Shown one piece after another: positions 46,228 through 57,801 of a DNA stretch of 64,000 nt (position 1 is the first letter of the stretch; the number at the start of each line of letters is the position of its first letter). The stretch covers positions 248,001 through 312,000 of the forward strand of contig MU839083.1 in NCBI GenBank assembly GCA_030685235.1, given 5' to 3'. The position numbers and the translations under genes are program-made. The notes under the pieces are model-generated. The model was given only the letters and a program-made list of their open reading frames with translations, did no database searches and was not told where the DNA came from. Origin of the DNA: Copromyces sp. CBS 386.78 (Eukaryota > Ascomycota > Sordariomycetes > Sordariales > Sordariaceae).

Positions 46228-47651
46228 TTTGAACGAGTCCCGCTAGAGCTGTGGTGGTAGCAGAACTTTACAGCTAAAAGAAAGACAGGAAGAGCTGGGT
46301 TCTTGATATCGCGAAGTTCGATGCGGTTGGAGCTCGTCCACGTTCCCCTCCCCCCCACCACCCCCCCAGATGATGAAAACGGCGCAAGCCATCTTATAAA
46401 AGATTGCGGACCGACCGGTCGTGCCGGTTCGTCCTTTGTCTCGTTGGGTGGAAAGCGTTCTCCTACAAGCCTCCGCGGACGCGGATTGGATCCCAGTCCC
46501 AAATGTGATGGTTGTCAGCCTGCCCCACATGTAAGCATACAAAATAGACACTGCCTCCCTATGATGGGCAGCGGGACTGGCTCGACCAGGTGTGTATTCC
46601 TCCTCTTTTCCTGAATGGAGGGATGTCACCACATATCGCCAACGCCACGGGAACCTTGCATATGAGAGTTGCCCAGTCTGCATGGAACTGAATGCCACAG
46701 GCCGATCCGTGGAGGCGAAGCATTCAGCACGAGGCTCGGCTGGCCTTGTGAGGTTACAACCCGTTTCGTCGCTATACGCAACAGAGTATGCCTTGTCATT
46801 CAGTCATGGGACCTTGTGACGGCTTGGACCGACGGATGCTATCCGGCTTGGGGAGTTGGTCGAAACCGGTTGTAACCCTCGGACGAAGAGAAGCACTATT
46901 CCCGGCTGTAGGATATAGATTGTCCGTCTCTCGCGGCATACGGAGTTGAAGCAAACTGCAGCATATGTAGACAGGAAAAGATCACACTTGTCAGCCCTGT
47001 GGAATATTAGCACCAAGGTCTGAAACATAGTCAAAATAGGAAACCTACCTCTCGGCCTTCGCCATCGAGCATAGAAACACAAGAGTGCTGAACCCAAAAA
47101 AAGATAGTGAAAGTCAGTTTGTGAATAAGCAAGCTGACCGGCAACTCGGCAGGAGTCTTTTTTCGAACTTGGAGTAACGAGAGGAAAAAGATAATGCACT
47201 TGCAGCCCCTCAAGAGAAGCGGGATAACTTGATCAATAATAGAACCAAAAGGGCCCCCAATGGACGACTAAAACGTTGTGGAACATGCCATCGCGAAGCC
47301 CAACAATGGTTGTTGGTGTTGTTGAAAGACGAGGGAAGCATTTACCCGCCAAGCCACCACGAGGATGAATTCCCCAACTCGACACCGAGCGCAAGTCCAA
47401 GCCTCAGTACCTAGAGGTACTTGCTGCTACAAGCATATATGCACTGACCAAATTATGTTATGGTGGGGCAGTCGACGTAGTGTCGGCCCACATCCCTAGC
47501 GATAAACGAGTTATCGTAAATCGTCGCGGACTAGCTCCCGCTGCTCTACGGGACGAACTTCCAGAAACTAGCTTGTATCAACACATCCCGTCTCCGCTGG
47601 TCTGAAAACCACTTTTCACACGACACACCACACATATCCCACACATACACA
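46228..47651. promoter_or_regulatory. Divergent region, 4-TM gene / coa1
   Basis: 1.4 kb between two divergent start codons. ORFs up to 151 codons overlap on both strands and look random. No clear element. Confidence 0.45.
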
Positions 47652-48398
47652 ATGCTCTCAAGGATAACACAACGTATGGCCCTGAAGAGGGCCCTGGCGA
47701 GACCTTCCTCTTGCGCCAAGTCCTCCCGAGCACCCCAGACCCAGAGGAGATCTCTCACATCGGCACCCAGGCCTGGCGATGGTCCGTTGATGGAGAGGCG
47801 AGCTGATCGTGAGCTTCCTGGTATGTCCTCACGTCTCCGTTTTTCCTTGGGTCACTTCCGCCCCAACTTGAGGTACCTCACATACTGACCCTTTTCTCTC
47901 CCAACCCAAAAAACAGACGTCCAAACCTCCCGCTTCCGCTGGTCCCGCACCTTCCCCATCTTCTTCGGCATCGTAGCCGCCACCTCGATCGCCATCTTCA
48001 ACTACCAGAAACTCTCTTCCCCCGTGGTGTCTTCGACGCTGTACGCTTTGCGCACCAACCAGCGCGCGCGCGAGTATTTGGGCGACGAGATCTACTTCAA
48101 GGCGCAGATCCCGTGGATTTCCGGCGAGATGAACCAGCTGCACGGCCGCATCGATATCAAGTTCAACGTCAAGGGCACCAAGCGCACGGGCGTCATGCGC
48201 TTCGCCTCTTTCCGCCCTACGCCCAGGGGCATGTTCGAGACCACCGAGTGGAGTCTGGAGACGGAGGACGGAAAGATCATTGACCTGCTCGAGGAGGGCG
48301 ATCCGTTCAGGACTATCAATGGCCGTGGGCCGGAGCCTGATTTGGATGACGATGCGGAGGATGCGAAGATTAGGGGGTTTAGGCAGATGCCCAAGTAA
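47652..48398 (+). CDS. coa1: Cytochrome oxidase assembly factor Coa1
   Basis: 216 aa from exons 47652-47820 and 47917-48398. The N-terminus is a mitochondrial presequence (MLSRITQRMALKRALARPSS ... RRSLTSAP). One transmembrane helix follows (FPIFFGIVAATSIAIFNYQK), then the Coa1/Tim21-like intermembrane domain: SSTLYALRTNQRAREYLGDE, PWISGEMNQLHGRIDIKFNV, GTKRTGVMRFAS and TTEWSLETEDGKIIDLLEEG. In yeast Coa1 binds newly made Cox1 with Mss51 and Cox14 early in complex IV assembly. The intron has GTATGT...ACAG and a TACTGAC branch. Confidence 0.93.
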
Positions 48399-48777
48399 TT
48401 GTGCGGGGGGGACGTGAAGGGAGATTTATTTTGGAAAGGGCGGATATCTGCAAATTAGGAAATGTGATGCTCCCCCGAGCAGCATGAGCTGATAGACTAG
48501 GTTATGGTCCGTCTCTGTTCGAATACCCAAGGGCTGTCTAGGAGGGATATGTAAGATATACGAGGAAGGAACGTACGACCTGTCACGGGCAAGGGTTATG
48601 TTCAACATGTTATACATTTTTTTCGGTAACTGTACATTTTAACACCCCACGATGCGTGTGTATCATACAAGAGAGAACTTGAAAAAGAGAAATTGGAAGG
48701 ATATATACCATACATTTCCTTCCCCATAAACCTAGTACAAACACATCATACTACAGACCAGAGACCACCTCTCTCCC
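48399..48777. other. Convergent 3' region, coa1 / mitochondrial uL3
   Basis: About 380 bp of AT-rich sequence, presumed 3' UTRs of both genes. Confidence 0.5.
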
Positions 48778-49920
48778 TCAAGCCGAAGCCTCAACCGCAA
48801 CCTTTCCATCCGCATTCTCAGTCAAGCCATTCTTGATGAGCGAATCTATCAGGCCCTGCCTCCTAGCCTCCTTGAGCTCCATGTGCAACTTCCTCGCCGC
48901 CTGCAACTTCTCCTCCGCATCGGGGAACCGCTCGTTGAGGATCTTCTTGGTAGCCTCGACGAACTCCTCCGGGGGAGGGGCCTTCTTGACAGCATCCTGG
49001 ACCTTGACGACCGCACCCTTGTGGCCCGCAACCGCGCCCTTGACCACCACAATGCCGAGCTCGTTGTCGACCATCAGGACAGGCAGGTTCTGGACCGTGT
49101 GCTGCTGCGCGCCCATGCGACCGGGCATCTTCTTGCCGGGCAACACACGCGAACCGGAGCCCTGCGAACCACCGACGGAACCGATGGTACGGTGGTTCTT
49201 GGAGTTACCGTGCGACGCCTCCTGACCGGCGAAGCCGTGGCGCTTCATGCCACCGGCGAAACCCATACCGCGCGTGATGCCCCTGACGTCAACCCGCTGG
49301 CCGACGTGGAACCAGTCCGGGAACAGCTGGACGCCGACAGGCAAGAGGCCGTCCTGGTTGCGCACCTTGAACTCGGCCAGCATCTGCTTGGGCGGGATGC
49401 CCTTGGCCTCGTAGTAGCCGAGCTGCGGGGCGCCGACGTTCTCAGCGCGACGCTCACCGAGGCCGACCTGGACGGCCCAGTAGCCGTTCTTGGCGCGCGT
49501 CTTGTTGGCGACGATTTGAACCCGGTCGAGCTGCAGCACGGTACAGGGGATGCGGGCGCCGGTGCGGCCCATGAAGACGGTCATGCCCTTCTTGACGGCG
49601 AGGACGCCGGTGCGCAGAGGTGTGGTCTTCTCGCGACGCTTGAGGGCGGCAGCCGGGCCGGAAGTGGGCGCCGGAAGACCTTGGGTGACCTGGTTGAATC
49701 GTGTGGGCCTGCTGCGCTTCGGGAGTGTGCTCCAGCCGTACTTGACGCCGCGCTTTGTGATCTGAGGGAGGAGGGAGGGAAAGAAGGTCGATGGCGAGGA
49801 GGCGGTTGCGGGTGTGGCCCGGCCGGCGAGGAGGAGAGGGCTGGCGGTGGTGGTGTGGGTGGCTGACCTCGAGACGAGGGAGAGCTGCCTCCAGCAGCGC
49901 GCGGGCAGCCGGGGCGCCAT
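48778..49920 (-). CDS. Mitochondrial ribosomal protein uL3m
   Basis: 380 aa, intronless. An Arg/Ser/Thr/Ala-rich presequence (MAPRLPARCWRQLSLVSRSA) precedes the uL3 fold: GVLAVKKGMTVFMGRTGARI, VQIVANKTRAKNGYWAVQVG, and the conserved core VRGITRGMGFAGGMKRHGFA, ASHGNSKNHRTIGSVGGSQG, GSRVLPGKKMPGRMGAQQHT and VQNLPVLMVDNELGIVVVKG. The core contains the loop that reaches the peptidyl-transferase centre. A 327-codon ORF on the opposite strand is a GC-rich shadow. The gene shares a divergent promoter with the CCDC25 gene. Confidence 0.97.
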   Translation of the reverse strand: MAPRLPARCWRQLSLVSRSATHTTTASPLLLAGRATPATASSPSTFFPSLLPQITKRGVKYGWSTLPKRSRPTRFNQVTQGLPAPTSGPAAALKRREKTTPLRTGVLAVKKGMTVFMGRTGARIPCTVLQLDRVQIVANKTRAKNGYWAVQVGLGERRAENVGAPQLGYYEAKGIPPKQMLAEFKVRNQDGLLPVGVQLFPDWFHVGQRVDVRGITRGMGFAGGMKRHGFAGQEASHGNSKNHRTIGSVGGSQGSGSRVLPGKKMPGRMGAQQHTVQNLPVLMVDNELGIVVVKGAVAGHKGAVVKVQDAVKKAPPPEEFVEATKKILNERFPDAEEKLQAARKLHMELKEARRQGLIDSLIKNGLTENADGKVAVEASA

Positions 49921-50580
49921 CGTGTGTGTATAAGTCTTTGGGTGATGTTGTGTTTGTGTTTGGTGGGGTTGGTCGCAGTCAGTTGGACTTGACTGTGTTC
50001 GTCGTTGTTATTGTTGTTGTCGGTGCCCCGGAGCGTCGAAGTGGGGGAATCGAAACGGACCGGCTATCTTCGAGACGCGAACCGGAGGGGGCGGAGTTGA
50101 GAGGTCGGTTTCGGCGCGCGGCCGTTGAGGTGGTTTTGGGGGACGGGAGCGGGACGGGAGTGCGGTGGTCGCCGGCAACGAAGCAGCAGAAATTTGATAG
50201 CTAGAAATTCAGTAACGGGATGCTCCCCCCGATAACGTCGATCGGTTCGGCAGCCGGGGATTCACAATTGACAGGGGAGGGCGGCCACTCACAGGCGGCC
50301 ACTTCGGCGGTGCTGTGTAGCATTTCACAAAGGGGGTTAGGGTTGTGTGCTTGTTTTGACTCCCTTCCCCTTCGCTGGAGTGCGGGCGCATTTTAACGCA
50401 TTGGATTCCCCAAGCTCAACCGCTAACAAAACATCTTCACTCGACTACCCCCAGCCCAGAAAAGAAATCGCGTCTTTGCATTTTGGTTTCTCTTCTTGCA
50501 CAAAGGTGCCTTTTCATTGTCTCCCTTTTCAAGATACCCCGTCTTTCATACTTTATTTCTTATTCGACGCATCAGCAACC
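49921..50580. promoter_or_regulatory. Divergent promoter region, uL3m / CCDC25
   Basis: 660 bp between divergent start codons. It contains a telobox-like TTAGGGTT at 50337-50344 (AACCCTAA on the other strand) and CT/CA-rich leader sequence before 50581. No ORF supported. Confidence 0.55.
50337..50344 (-). promoter_or_regulatory. Telobox-like AACCCTAA
   Basis: One telomere-repeat unit plus two bases, about 240 bp upstream of the CCDC25 start and 420 bp upstream of uL3m. This is the second such element in a divergent promoter in this window. Confidence 0.4.
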
Positions 50581-51569
50581 ATGGTCTTCTATTTCACCTC
50601 GACCGTCGTCGACCCCCCGGCTTTCGTTTATGTGGGGAAAGACAAGTTTGAGAGTATGTGTAAACGATCACCATCCACCAAATATTGCATCTTGTTGCGG
50701 AACACACATATGCTTTTCTATGTCGATGGATACTGCATATCATACTCAGATCCATATGTTGTATTGTCATACATCTAACATGTTATTTTATAGACGAGGA
50801 GTTGATTAGACACGGCTGGGAGGAAGATGTGTGGTACGTATCAACCCAGCCAAGACTCTCAGTTCAAGTCTTTCCTAATTATCAATCATAGGGTATGAAA
50901 ACCACGCTTTAACATCCTATCATGATAGTTTCTCATTACTTGGCTCTAGTTCCATGTCGACAAACTTTCCAGTGCTCATATCTACCTCCGTCTCCCAGAG
51001 GGTTGGACATGGGAGAACATTCCCGAGGAGCTCCTGACTGACCTCGGTCAGTTGACCAAGGCCAACTCCATCGAGGGTAAGCTTTTGCCTTTTTGCAGTC
51101 TGATGTCAGGTAAACTAGTCATGGGGGGGCTCATCATGAGGACTAACTCTGCTTCTTTTGTGAAAAAGGTAACAAGAAGGACAACATCACAATCATCTAC
51201 ACGCCATGGGCCAACCTCAAGAAGGACGGCAGCATGGCCGTCGGCCAGGTCAGCTTCAAGGACCAGAAGAAGGTGAAGCGCATTTTGATTGCGCAGCGCG
51301 AAAACGCCATCGTCAACCGTCTAAACAAGACCAAGGTGGAAAAGCACCCGGACCTGCGAGAGGAGAAGGAGAACCACCTGAAGGAGCTGCGCAAGAAGGA
51401 CCAGGCGGCGGTGCTGGCGCGCAAGAAGGAGGAGGATCGCCTGAAGAAGGAGCGGGCCGAGAAGAAGTGGCAGAAGGATCATGCCTACGACGAGCTCTTT
51501 GCTGAGGAGAACATGATGATGTCGAGCAACCAGGATCGGGATGAGACCTGGGAGGATGATTTTATGTAA
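50581..51569 (+). CDS. CCDC25 homologue (NFACT-R/DUF814 protein)
   Basis: 213 aa by my model: exons 50581-50653, 50794-50833, single base 50892, 50950-51076 and 51169-51569. The protein begins [20 protein letters not shown] and continues [14 protein letters not shown], then [40 protein letters not shown] and a long charged coiled coil ([20 protein letters not shown]). This is the whole CCDC25 family (human about 208 aa), whose fold matches the NFACT-R domain of the ribosome quality-control factor Rqc2/NEMF. Keeping W directly before FHVDK needs a 1-nt exon; otherwise a 112-nt intron with weak donor GTATCA would add one Tyr. The acceptor of the last intron is AAAAAG. Confidence 0.92.
50834..50949 (+). 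other. Candidate 1-nt microexon flanked by two short introns
   Basis: Intron A, 50834-50891 (58 nt): donor GTACGT, CCTAAT branch-like stretch, acceptor CATAG. Then one base, G at 50892. Intron B, 50893-50949 (57 nt): donor GTATGA, TTTAAC stretch, acceptor CTCTAG. Joining TG + G + TTC restores Trp-Phe in a conserved block and keeps frame. Without it, canonical joining of TG to TTC shifts the frame. Confidence 0.65.
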
Positions 51570-51770
51570 CTTCTCGTAAAACTCAAAAGAAGAAAAATCC
51601 GGGTTTCGCAAGTTGCTACTTATAGTCTGAATTTCCTTTTTACAAATGTCTGGAAACCATCGTCAAACCCTCGATCACCAACACCTTCATCCACCTCCAA
51701 AACCCCCTTGGCTCGGCCCCATCCCACATCTCATTCCTCACCCCAGCCCTCAACCCAAGTCCTCCCCTCC

Positions 51771-52599
51771 TCACTGCCCCTGGTTAGTATGCCCGACCCC
51801 CTTAACATCCGTCCCCTTCACAGTATGATCCGTCGGCCTAGCCGCCGCCTCATAGACGATATTCTTCGGCGCCTGTCCCCGCGTCATCCACTCGCCCTTA
51901 AACCCAACATAACTGATCCTCGTCTCGTCCTCCTCCCCCTGAGAGAAGTTATCCGGGAAGAATAGACATAAGCTTTGGACGGCGTTGAACCGCGCTCGCT
52001 TGACGGGAAGTTCTTGGATCTCCGATGTCTGGGAAAGCTCGAATTCTTGGGTTGCGGCGGAGTCTTCGGCTTGCGAGAAATCGTGGATGTCGGCGTTGGC
52101 GAGGAGGCGGAGGGTTCGCGGGGCGCTGGGGGAGGGGGAGGTGCGGAGGAGGAGGGAGTGCAGTTTTATTTGGGCTGTGAAACTGTTTTGTTTACAACTT
52201 TTGTCAGTGCCTGTTTTCGTGAACAGGTAGGGTGGTTATTGATGTAGAAGAAGTATCATTGATGAAACCCGCGGTTACGCAACTCAGTGCATGAGTTTCA
52301 GTGACAGCAAGTGATAAAACCTGGTAGGTAGGTACATACGGAACGTTAATAATCAGCTGCTCATCAGCATCGCTCACCACCTCGGGCTCCGTCTCCAATC
52401 TCTCCGCCCACGTCTTCTTGATGATGGCCTTGCCGGAGCCGTGCACCTGCTCGTTCAGCGTGGTGATCTCGTCAAAGTTGATTTGTTGGTACAGCGAGAA
52501 CTGCACGGCGGGCGTGATGTCGTCAGAGTGGTCGTGCTCTGCCCCGCCCACATGATGGTGGTGGTGGTCGTCGTGTTCGTCATGGCAGTGGTGCGACAT
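51771..52599 (-). CDS. PITH-domain protein (PITHD1-like)
   Basis: 223 aa from exons 52599-52340 and 52182-51771. The N-terminus is His/Asp-rich (MSHHCHDEHDDHHHHHVGG), then the PITH (DUF1000) domain: SLYQQINFDEITTLNEQVHG, GKAIIKKTWAERL, DEQLIINVPFTAQIKLHSLL, LRLLANADIHDFSQAEDSAA, and the C-terminal VGFKGEWMTRGQAPKNIVYE. This is the proteasome-interacting module of thioredoxin-like TXNL1, here without a thioredoxin domain, as in PITHD1. A role in proteasome association is inferred from the family. The His/Asp run may bind metals. The 157-nt intron is GTATGT...ACAG. Confidence 0.93.
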
Positions 52600-53073
52600 T
52601 GCTGTTGATGGCTTTGATATATTATATCGCAGATTGAGAATCGGGATTCTGGCGTCTGGAGTCGTCCAATTTTTTCAGAAATTGGATTTGATGATGGAGT
52701 GGTTGTTGAGGTTTAGTGAAAGTGAGGGGCCAAGCCGAACGTCTCGTGGGCCTGCGTAATTGACCTTCGGTTCTTGCAGTGGGTGATTTCGAGCAGCAAC
52801 TCTATTCGACGACAGCGATCGACGAAAGTAGTTTGGAGAACTGAAATCTGTATTGAATAATCAATATGCAAGGTATCTTGAAATGGAACCGTTTACGAGG
52901 ACTGTTTGTATGGAATGCCGAAGCTTCGAGTATTTTCCACTCTCTCATCTAAACTCGAATCGCAAGCAAACGAACTACAACATCAAGCAAGCGGTCACAT
53001 CTGAGGATCTCACGTCACATCAACAAATGAGGCATAGAAAATATTGTGAGTTGCCAAACAGTCATATTATCAA
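52600..53073. other. Intergenic between PITH gene and rrn6
   Basis: About 470 bp between tandem minus-strand genes. It holds the PITH promoter and the rrn6 3' UTR; nothing else is seen. Confidence 0.45.
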
Positions 53074-56000
53074 CTATCTGAATCCCATCCGCTTCTTCAC
53101 TTTTTGCTTTTTCTTCACATGAGAGGGCCTACCTCCATGTGGTCCTGCAACAATCTGTGACATCGGCTGCGATGCGAAAAACTGTGACGACTCCGGCTGA
53201 GTGTTTTGCGTGAAAGCAAAACCCCTCGGCTGGCTCGACTGAATGGCAAACGGCAGAGGTTGACTTTCTGCCTTGACGGCTTCAACGCCGCGAATCCTCG
53301 CCAGCAACTTCTCCCTCTTCTTGCGCTTTGCCTCGAGCTTGCGCCATCTCCTGAGGCCAGCATCATCTTCCTCGTCGTCTTGACCTGGCTTCCATGTGAT
53401 GACATTGGGGTCTTCACCAAGCTCCCAGTGAGAGGTGACCCGTGTTCTACCACCAATCCTCCTGTGAACGGGATTCATGGCGGCGTACTGGCGTAGCCTC
53501 ACGCCCACTGCATCTTCACTGTCCGGCTGTTCTTGACTTTGGGTCGCATCATAGCCTTGAGACTGAGATTGCGGCTGCGAGTGTACGAACTGGGAGTGCA
53601 CTTGTGATGAGAACAAAGGAGGAGAGCTCCCAAAAGGCACAGAACTGGCAAACGGCTGGCTCTGACTCGATCTGCCATCCCAAGTCTCCGCTGCAACCCA
53701 TTCTTCAGGTACTGCCGCTACTCCGGCCTCAGAGAGGAGAGTCTCAGCAGCGAGAAGCTGTAGCTTGGGAATGAGAGCTCCTTGGGACGCCTTTCCACGG
53801 TTTGAGGGAAGATGAGAGAACATCGTCGTCAGTTTCTCAAAGGCCCGGTCTATATCATCGCTCAAGACGTGACGACCATTGGTGGGAACCAATCTCCCGG
53901 GAACATCTTCGAGGAATAAGTGTTGATGGGATGACCAATGTGAAGCGAGTCGGACGACGTCCTGGACACCACCTGTTTGTTTGACTAAATGGAGTCTTTG
54001 ATGCAAACGTTAGCAACATATACTGAGGGGAAAAAAAGATGAAGGATGGCAAGTGTGTGGTGTGAGTCCTGGATCAGAAATAGAACAATGTATAGGTGTA
54101 TTTTTGTAATCATTGTTGATCATAAACAGCCTCTCTTTCGAGAAAATCATCATAATGGACGGGTATTGTGAAAAAGGTGAATGGTTCCAACTTACAGCGA
54201 GTGTCTAGGCATATAGCCATTGTGTGTCTCACGACTGATGACCTCGGCGATACGAGTAATGTCATTTTCATTCTGCGATGGACGTGCTTCGTTCGCGGTT
54301 GAGGGGACCACTAGCCTATCGGCCAATGCCTGCCCGTAGACCACAAGACTGAGGGTATCTGGTTCCCTTTTCAGAGTTCCGGATGAACCTTGGCCAAGTT
54401 CCGGGCTTCGGGAATCGCCGACCAAGGAACGGTCGTCAAACTCGTCTGGTAAGGCAAATGCATGGCGCAGTTGTTCCCGAAGCCTTGTCTTCTCCGGTGC
54501 AGAGCCAGAACGGGCTACGCATTCATCTGGAGATCGCACCCGCACACCAGGCTCGTCAGACCACATGCAGAGCGAGCAGCTCAAATCCAGGTCGTGTCCA
54601 AGCGTAACGAGCTGGAAGAACCTGGTTTGCCTCTTCGCGAGAGCACGAGCGAGAGGTGCCGCAAGCTTTGCTTGGCCAACGCGTCGCTCGACCGGAAGCA
54701 TAGCGACACTGATAGACTTGGATGAAGCTTTGAGGCGAACTGACTCCCGATGGTAGCGAAGAGGCTTCCCTGAGCTGGGGCTGATGAACCAAAAGACGGT
54801 GACTTCGCCATTTCGAATAGAACGGATCGACACGAAGCAGGCCAGAGCACCATCTATGAATGTTCCAGGAGAGACCTCGAGCCTCAGTGTCTGATCTTGG
54901 ACATCCCTTCGGTGGGGTGAAAGGACAAGCGGCTCAAGCCGCAGTCTAGTACCATATTCTTTGACAGAGAGCCAGGAGATGGTTGTGTTCGTGAGAAGGA
55001 AGGCCTGTGATGGATCCAAGTGAGAAGGGGCGAGGTCCAAGAGACGTTCGCCCTTCTTTGCTGACAGCAGATGAGGCTGGTCCTCGGACTTGCCGGTTTC
55101 CGTGTCGAAAAGGCAGAGAGTAGTGCTGTTTCCGAGGAGGAGCAAGCTAGCCCGAGACAGGCGTTGCTTTAGCTTGGCGCGCGTGGAACTTCTTGACCGA
55201 CTTCCTGGACGACTTTCATCGTCAGATCTGTCCCTTTTCAGAGACAACCACATGATTCTATGTGACTCCTGATCATCTGCTGTCCTGCGAGGGAACCTTG
55301 GGATGGACCCTAGGTTGATGTTGCCGCACATTCTCAGTACCGGCTTCATCACCTTGGGCCGTGCACCTCGACGGCCAACAATGTCCCATACGCTCCAATA
55401 TCCAGCTTGATCAATGATGGCAAGCTGAGGGACCTGATCATCAGAAAGCGGATTGAAGGAGACGTCCGAGTGAGAACCACCCCCTGATCGATCGGATGTG
55501 ATGGTGAACAAGGGGTTGGCAACAAGCTGCGTCAGGGTCGAGGAAGATGGTTCGACGGAGAATGAGCTTTGTACCGGCAGCTTGCGGAGTTCGGGCTCGC
55601 AGACCGTAGTTGAAGTCGGTTTTTGCACAATGAGCCAACGAACCTGGTCATACTTCTTGCTATCGTTGACGAACTTGATCAATGAGATGGGAACGCTGTC
55701 CTGGCACCAGTCTCCTTCGAGATGGTGGTTCGGGACATGGAGACGTATCTTAACGTCCTCATCTGTCCAGCTCCACTCTTCACGGGCGAGACTGATCAAG
55801 CGAAGAATGTGTCCCGACTCTCCACTAGCAGTAGCGAGAACCGTGTGACCCTTGACTCTATCAGGGTCTCTGACATCGGTGATCTCTCCAGTGGCCAGGA
55901 GGGAGGCGGTGGGTGGCGGTGGGGGATGAATGCTCGAGTAAGTGTTGCTAATCTCATCAATGAGCAGCGTCTCGGTATCAGCGTCCCCGAGAAATGCCTC

Positions 56001-56356
56001 TGGGAGGGTTTTTAGGAGCCAGTTGTTCTGGGACTTGGCAAGCTGAGAAGGTCCAAAGCTGCCGAGGTCGGGAAAGGCTGTTTTGGTGGGCGCGGACCAC
56101 TGATTGAAAGGCGTAACTTGTTGAAATTGAGGAACTAACAATCGAGTTGGTTAGTACCAGAGTCCCAAAGTGAGGCGCAGGTGAGGAGCAGCTTACTCTC
56201 ACCTCTAGCACGATCTTTGCGAAGTTGACCAGTGCCTTGGTTGATTTGAGCGGGAATGTAGGTCAACCGCCCGACGATACCACCAGCATGAGCGCGAGGG
56301 CGACTCAAAGCTTGCGTGCGGCCGACAGGGCGGGCATGACCATGTCGATCAGCCAT
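53074..56356 (-). CDS. rrn6: RNA polymerase I initiation factor Rrn6-like
   Basis: 1004 aa from exons 56356-56203, 56134-54196 and 53995-53074, with phases agreeing at both junctions. The middle holds beta-propeller-like segments (VPQLAIIDQAGYWSVWDIVG; LLLLGNSTTLCLFDTETGKS; QAFLLTNTTISWLSVKEYGT; FFQLVTLGHDLDLSCSLCMW). The C-terminal third is Gln/Ser-rich (QPQSQSQGYDATQSQEQP), ending in a lysine-rich tail (VKKKQKVKKRMGFR) typical of fungal Rrn6 proteins. Near the start, QFQQVTPFNQWSAPTKTAFP and DLGSFGPSQLAKSQNNWLLK match the family opening. Rrn6 with Rrn7 and Rrn11 forms the core factor that recruits Pol I to the rDNA promoter; its human counterpart is TAF1C. Divergent from spc25. Confidence 0.87.
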
Positions 56357-56946
56357 TCGGAGCTCTCGGAGTGAGGGTAGCTCGCGATAACGAAGTGCTC
56401 GGCGGGATCATTTCTCCCCTGGATACCGAATGATCGGTGTTTGCGACTTGGTCAGGCAAACAAAAAGAAAATATTAGAGGTAGGAGCTCAAGTGCGCCGG
56501 CGCATTGAGTCCTGGCCTTGGTGATTGTTGTGGGATGTTGGAAGCAAAGAAATGCTGTGGAAGGGAAGAAAAGAAGAGGAAAATGCGAAACGCGACCAGC
56601 TTCTCTTATTTTTATCTTTGCAAGAGAAAATGCACGGGTCCACCGTGAACTTTTTGGTGGAGCCGATTCATCATTGAACGTTCTGCAAAAGGTACGTACC
56701 TTTGAAGGTGCAACAGCCAATCAGAAAGAAGCCCGGCTCAGGATCCAAATCGCCAGGTAACCCATGCCCGAAATGGAAGGGACGTAAACATGTCTAAGAA
56801 CTTGTCCAAGTTCCCCCACCTTCAAGAGCAACCATCACCAACCACGTCGTCCCGAGTCGCGTCGCAACGCTTTCGATCGCATCGCATACCGTCGGAAAAA
56901 CACAACTTACTACATTTAGCAATAACTTTAACGATAAGCATCCAAA
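56357..56946. promoter_or_regulatory. Divergent promoter region, rrn6 / spc25
   Basis: 590 bp between divergent start codons. No supported ORF and no distinctive element. Confidence 0.5.
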
Positions 56947-57801
56947 ATGTCACGAAAAAGCGTCATGCCGGCTACGTTCGAACCCTCGATGTCGACTAGC
57001 CGACAGCCCCTCGGGCCATCGCTCGCTGATACCCTACCCAGCATCAACTTTGGCTTCGACGAGCTGCGCGATCGCATGGCCAAGTTTACAGAAAAGTTCG
57101 ACGCTTTCATCGAGCAAGGGCGCAAGCGCGTGCTGGAGGAGAGGAACCAGTTTAGGATGAACGTGGCAGAGCTTCAGGGTACGTGTCATGCACCCATCAG
57201 GTCGGAATACAACTAGGGCACATATTGATACTAACACCCTTCTTCTGTAACAGAGGACCAGCGCATGAAGAAAAAGGACATTGAAATCCTTCAGCTCAAG
57301 ACCAACACATACCAGCAGACCATGGCCAAGGAGGCCGCCGAAACACGCGAAATGCAACAGGCCATCGCTTCGCTCACCGAGCAGCGGGATAAACAAGCCG
57401 CGATGCGCGACGCTTTGAAAGAGCAAATTGCCGCTACACAGAGGGAGATTGATGCGCGTCTAGCAGCGCAAAGGGCGCACGCAGCGCAACTGGAGGCGCA
57501 GGCAAGGTACAACGTGCCCGAGCTGGATTTCTGGGTGACGAACCTGTGCATGCGGATTGAGGGTGCCGGAGCAGAAGACAGGCTCAAGTTTGTGTACACA
57601 CACATTGATGAGAGGAACTGGGAGCGAGAGGCTTGGTTCGAGTTGAGTATGAGTGGGAGGGATTACGATGTGAGACATTGTAGACCAAAGCTGGAGAGGG
57701 AGAAGGTGGAAAAAGTGCTGGACCGGGTAAACGAGACTAGGGAGCTCGTGGTACTGCTCAAGGGCATGAGAGAGTTGTTCGTCGAGGCCATGAAGTCTTG
57801 A
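56947..57801 (+). CDS. spc25: Kinetochore protein Spc25
   Basis: 259 aa from exons 56947-57178 and 57254-57801. A short disordered N-terminus is followed by long coiled coils (FGFDELRDRMAKFTEKFDAF; LKTNTYQQTMAKEAAETREM; RDALKEQIAATQREIDARLA). The C-terminal globular RWD-like domain reads VPELDFWVTNLCMRIEGAGA EDRLKFVYTHI and AWFELSMSGRDYDVRHCRPK, as in fungal Spc25. The Spc24-Spc25 end of the NDC80 complex docks it to Mis12 and CENP-T. Length matches the family. The 75-nt intron is GTACGT...ACAG. Confidence 0.95.

Noticed and set aside
48883..49866. 327-codon plus-strand ORF opposite mitochondrial uL3
   Set aside because: Asp/Leu/Ala-rich shadow caused by GC-ending codons of the real gene.
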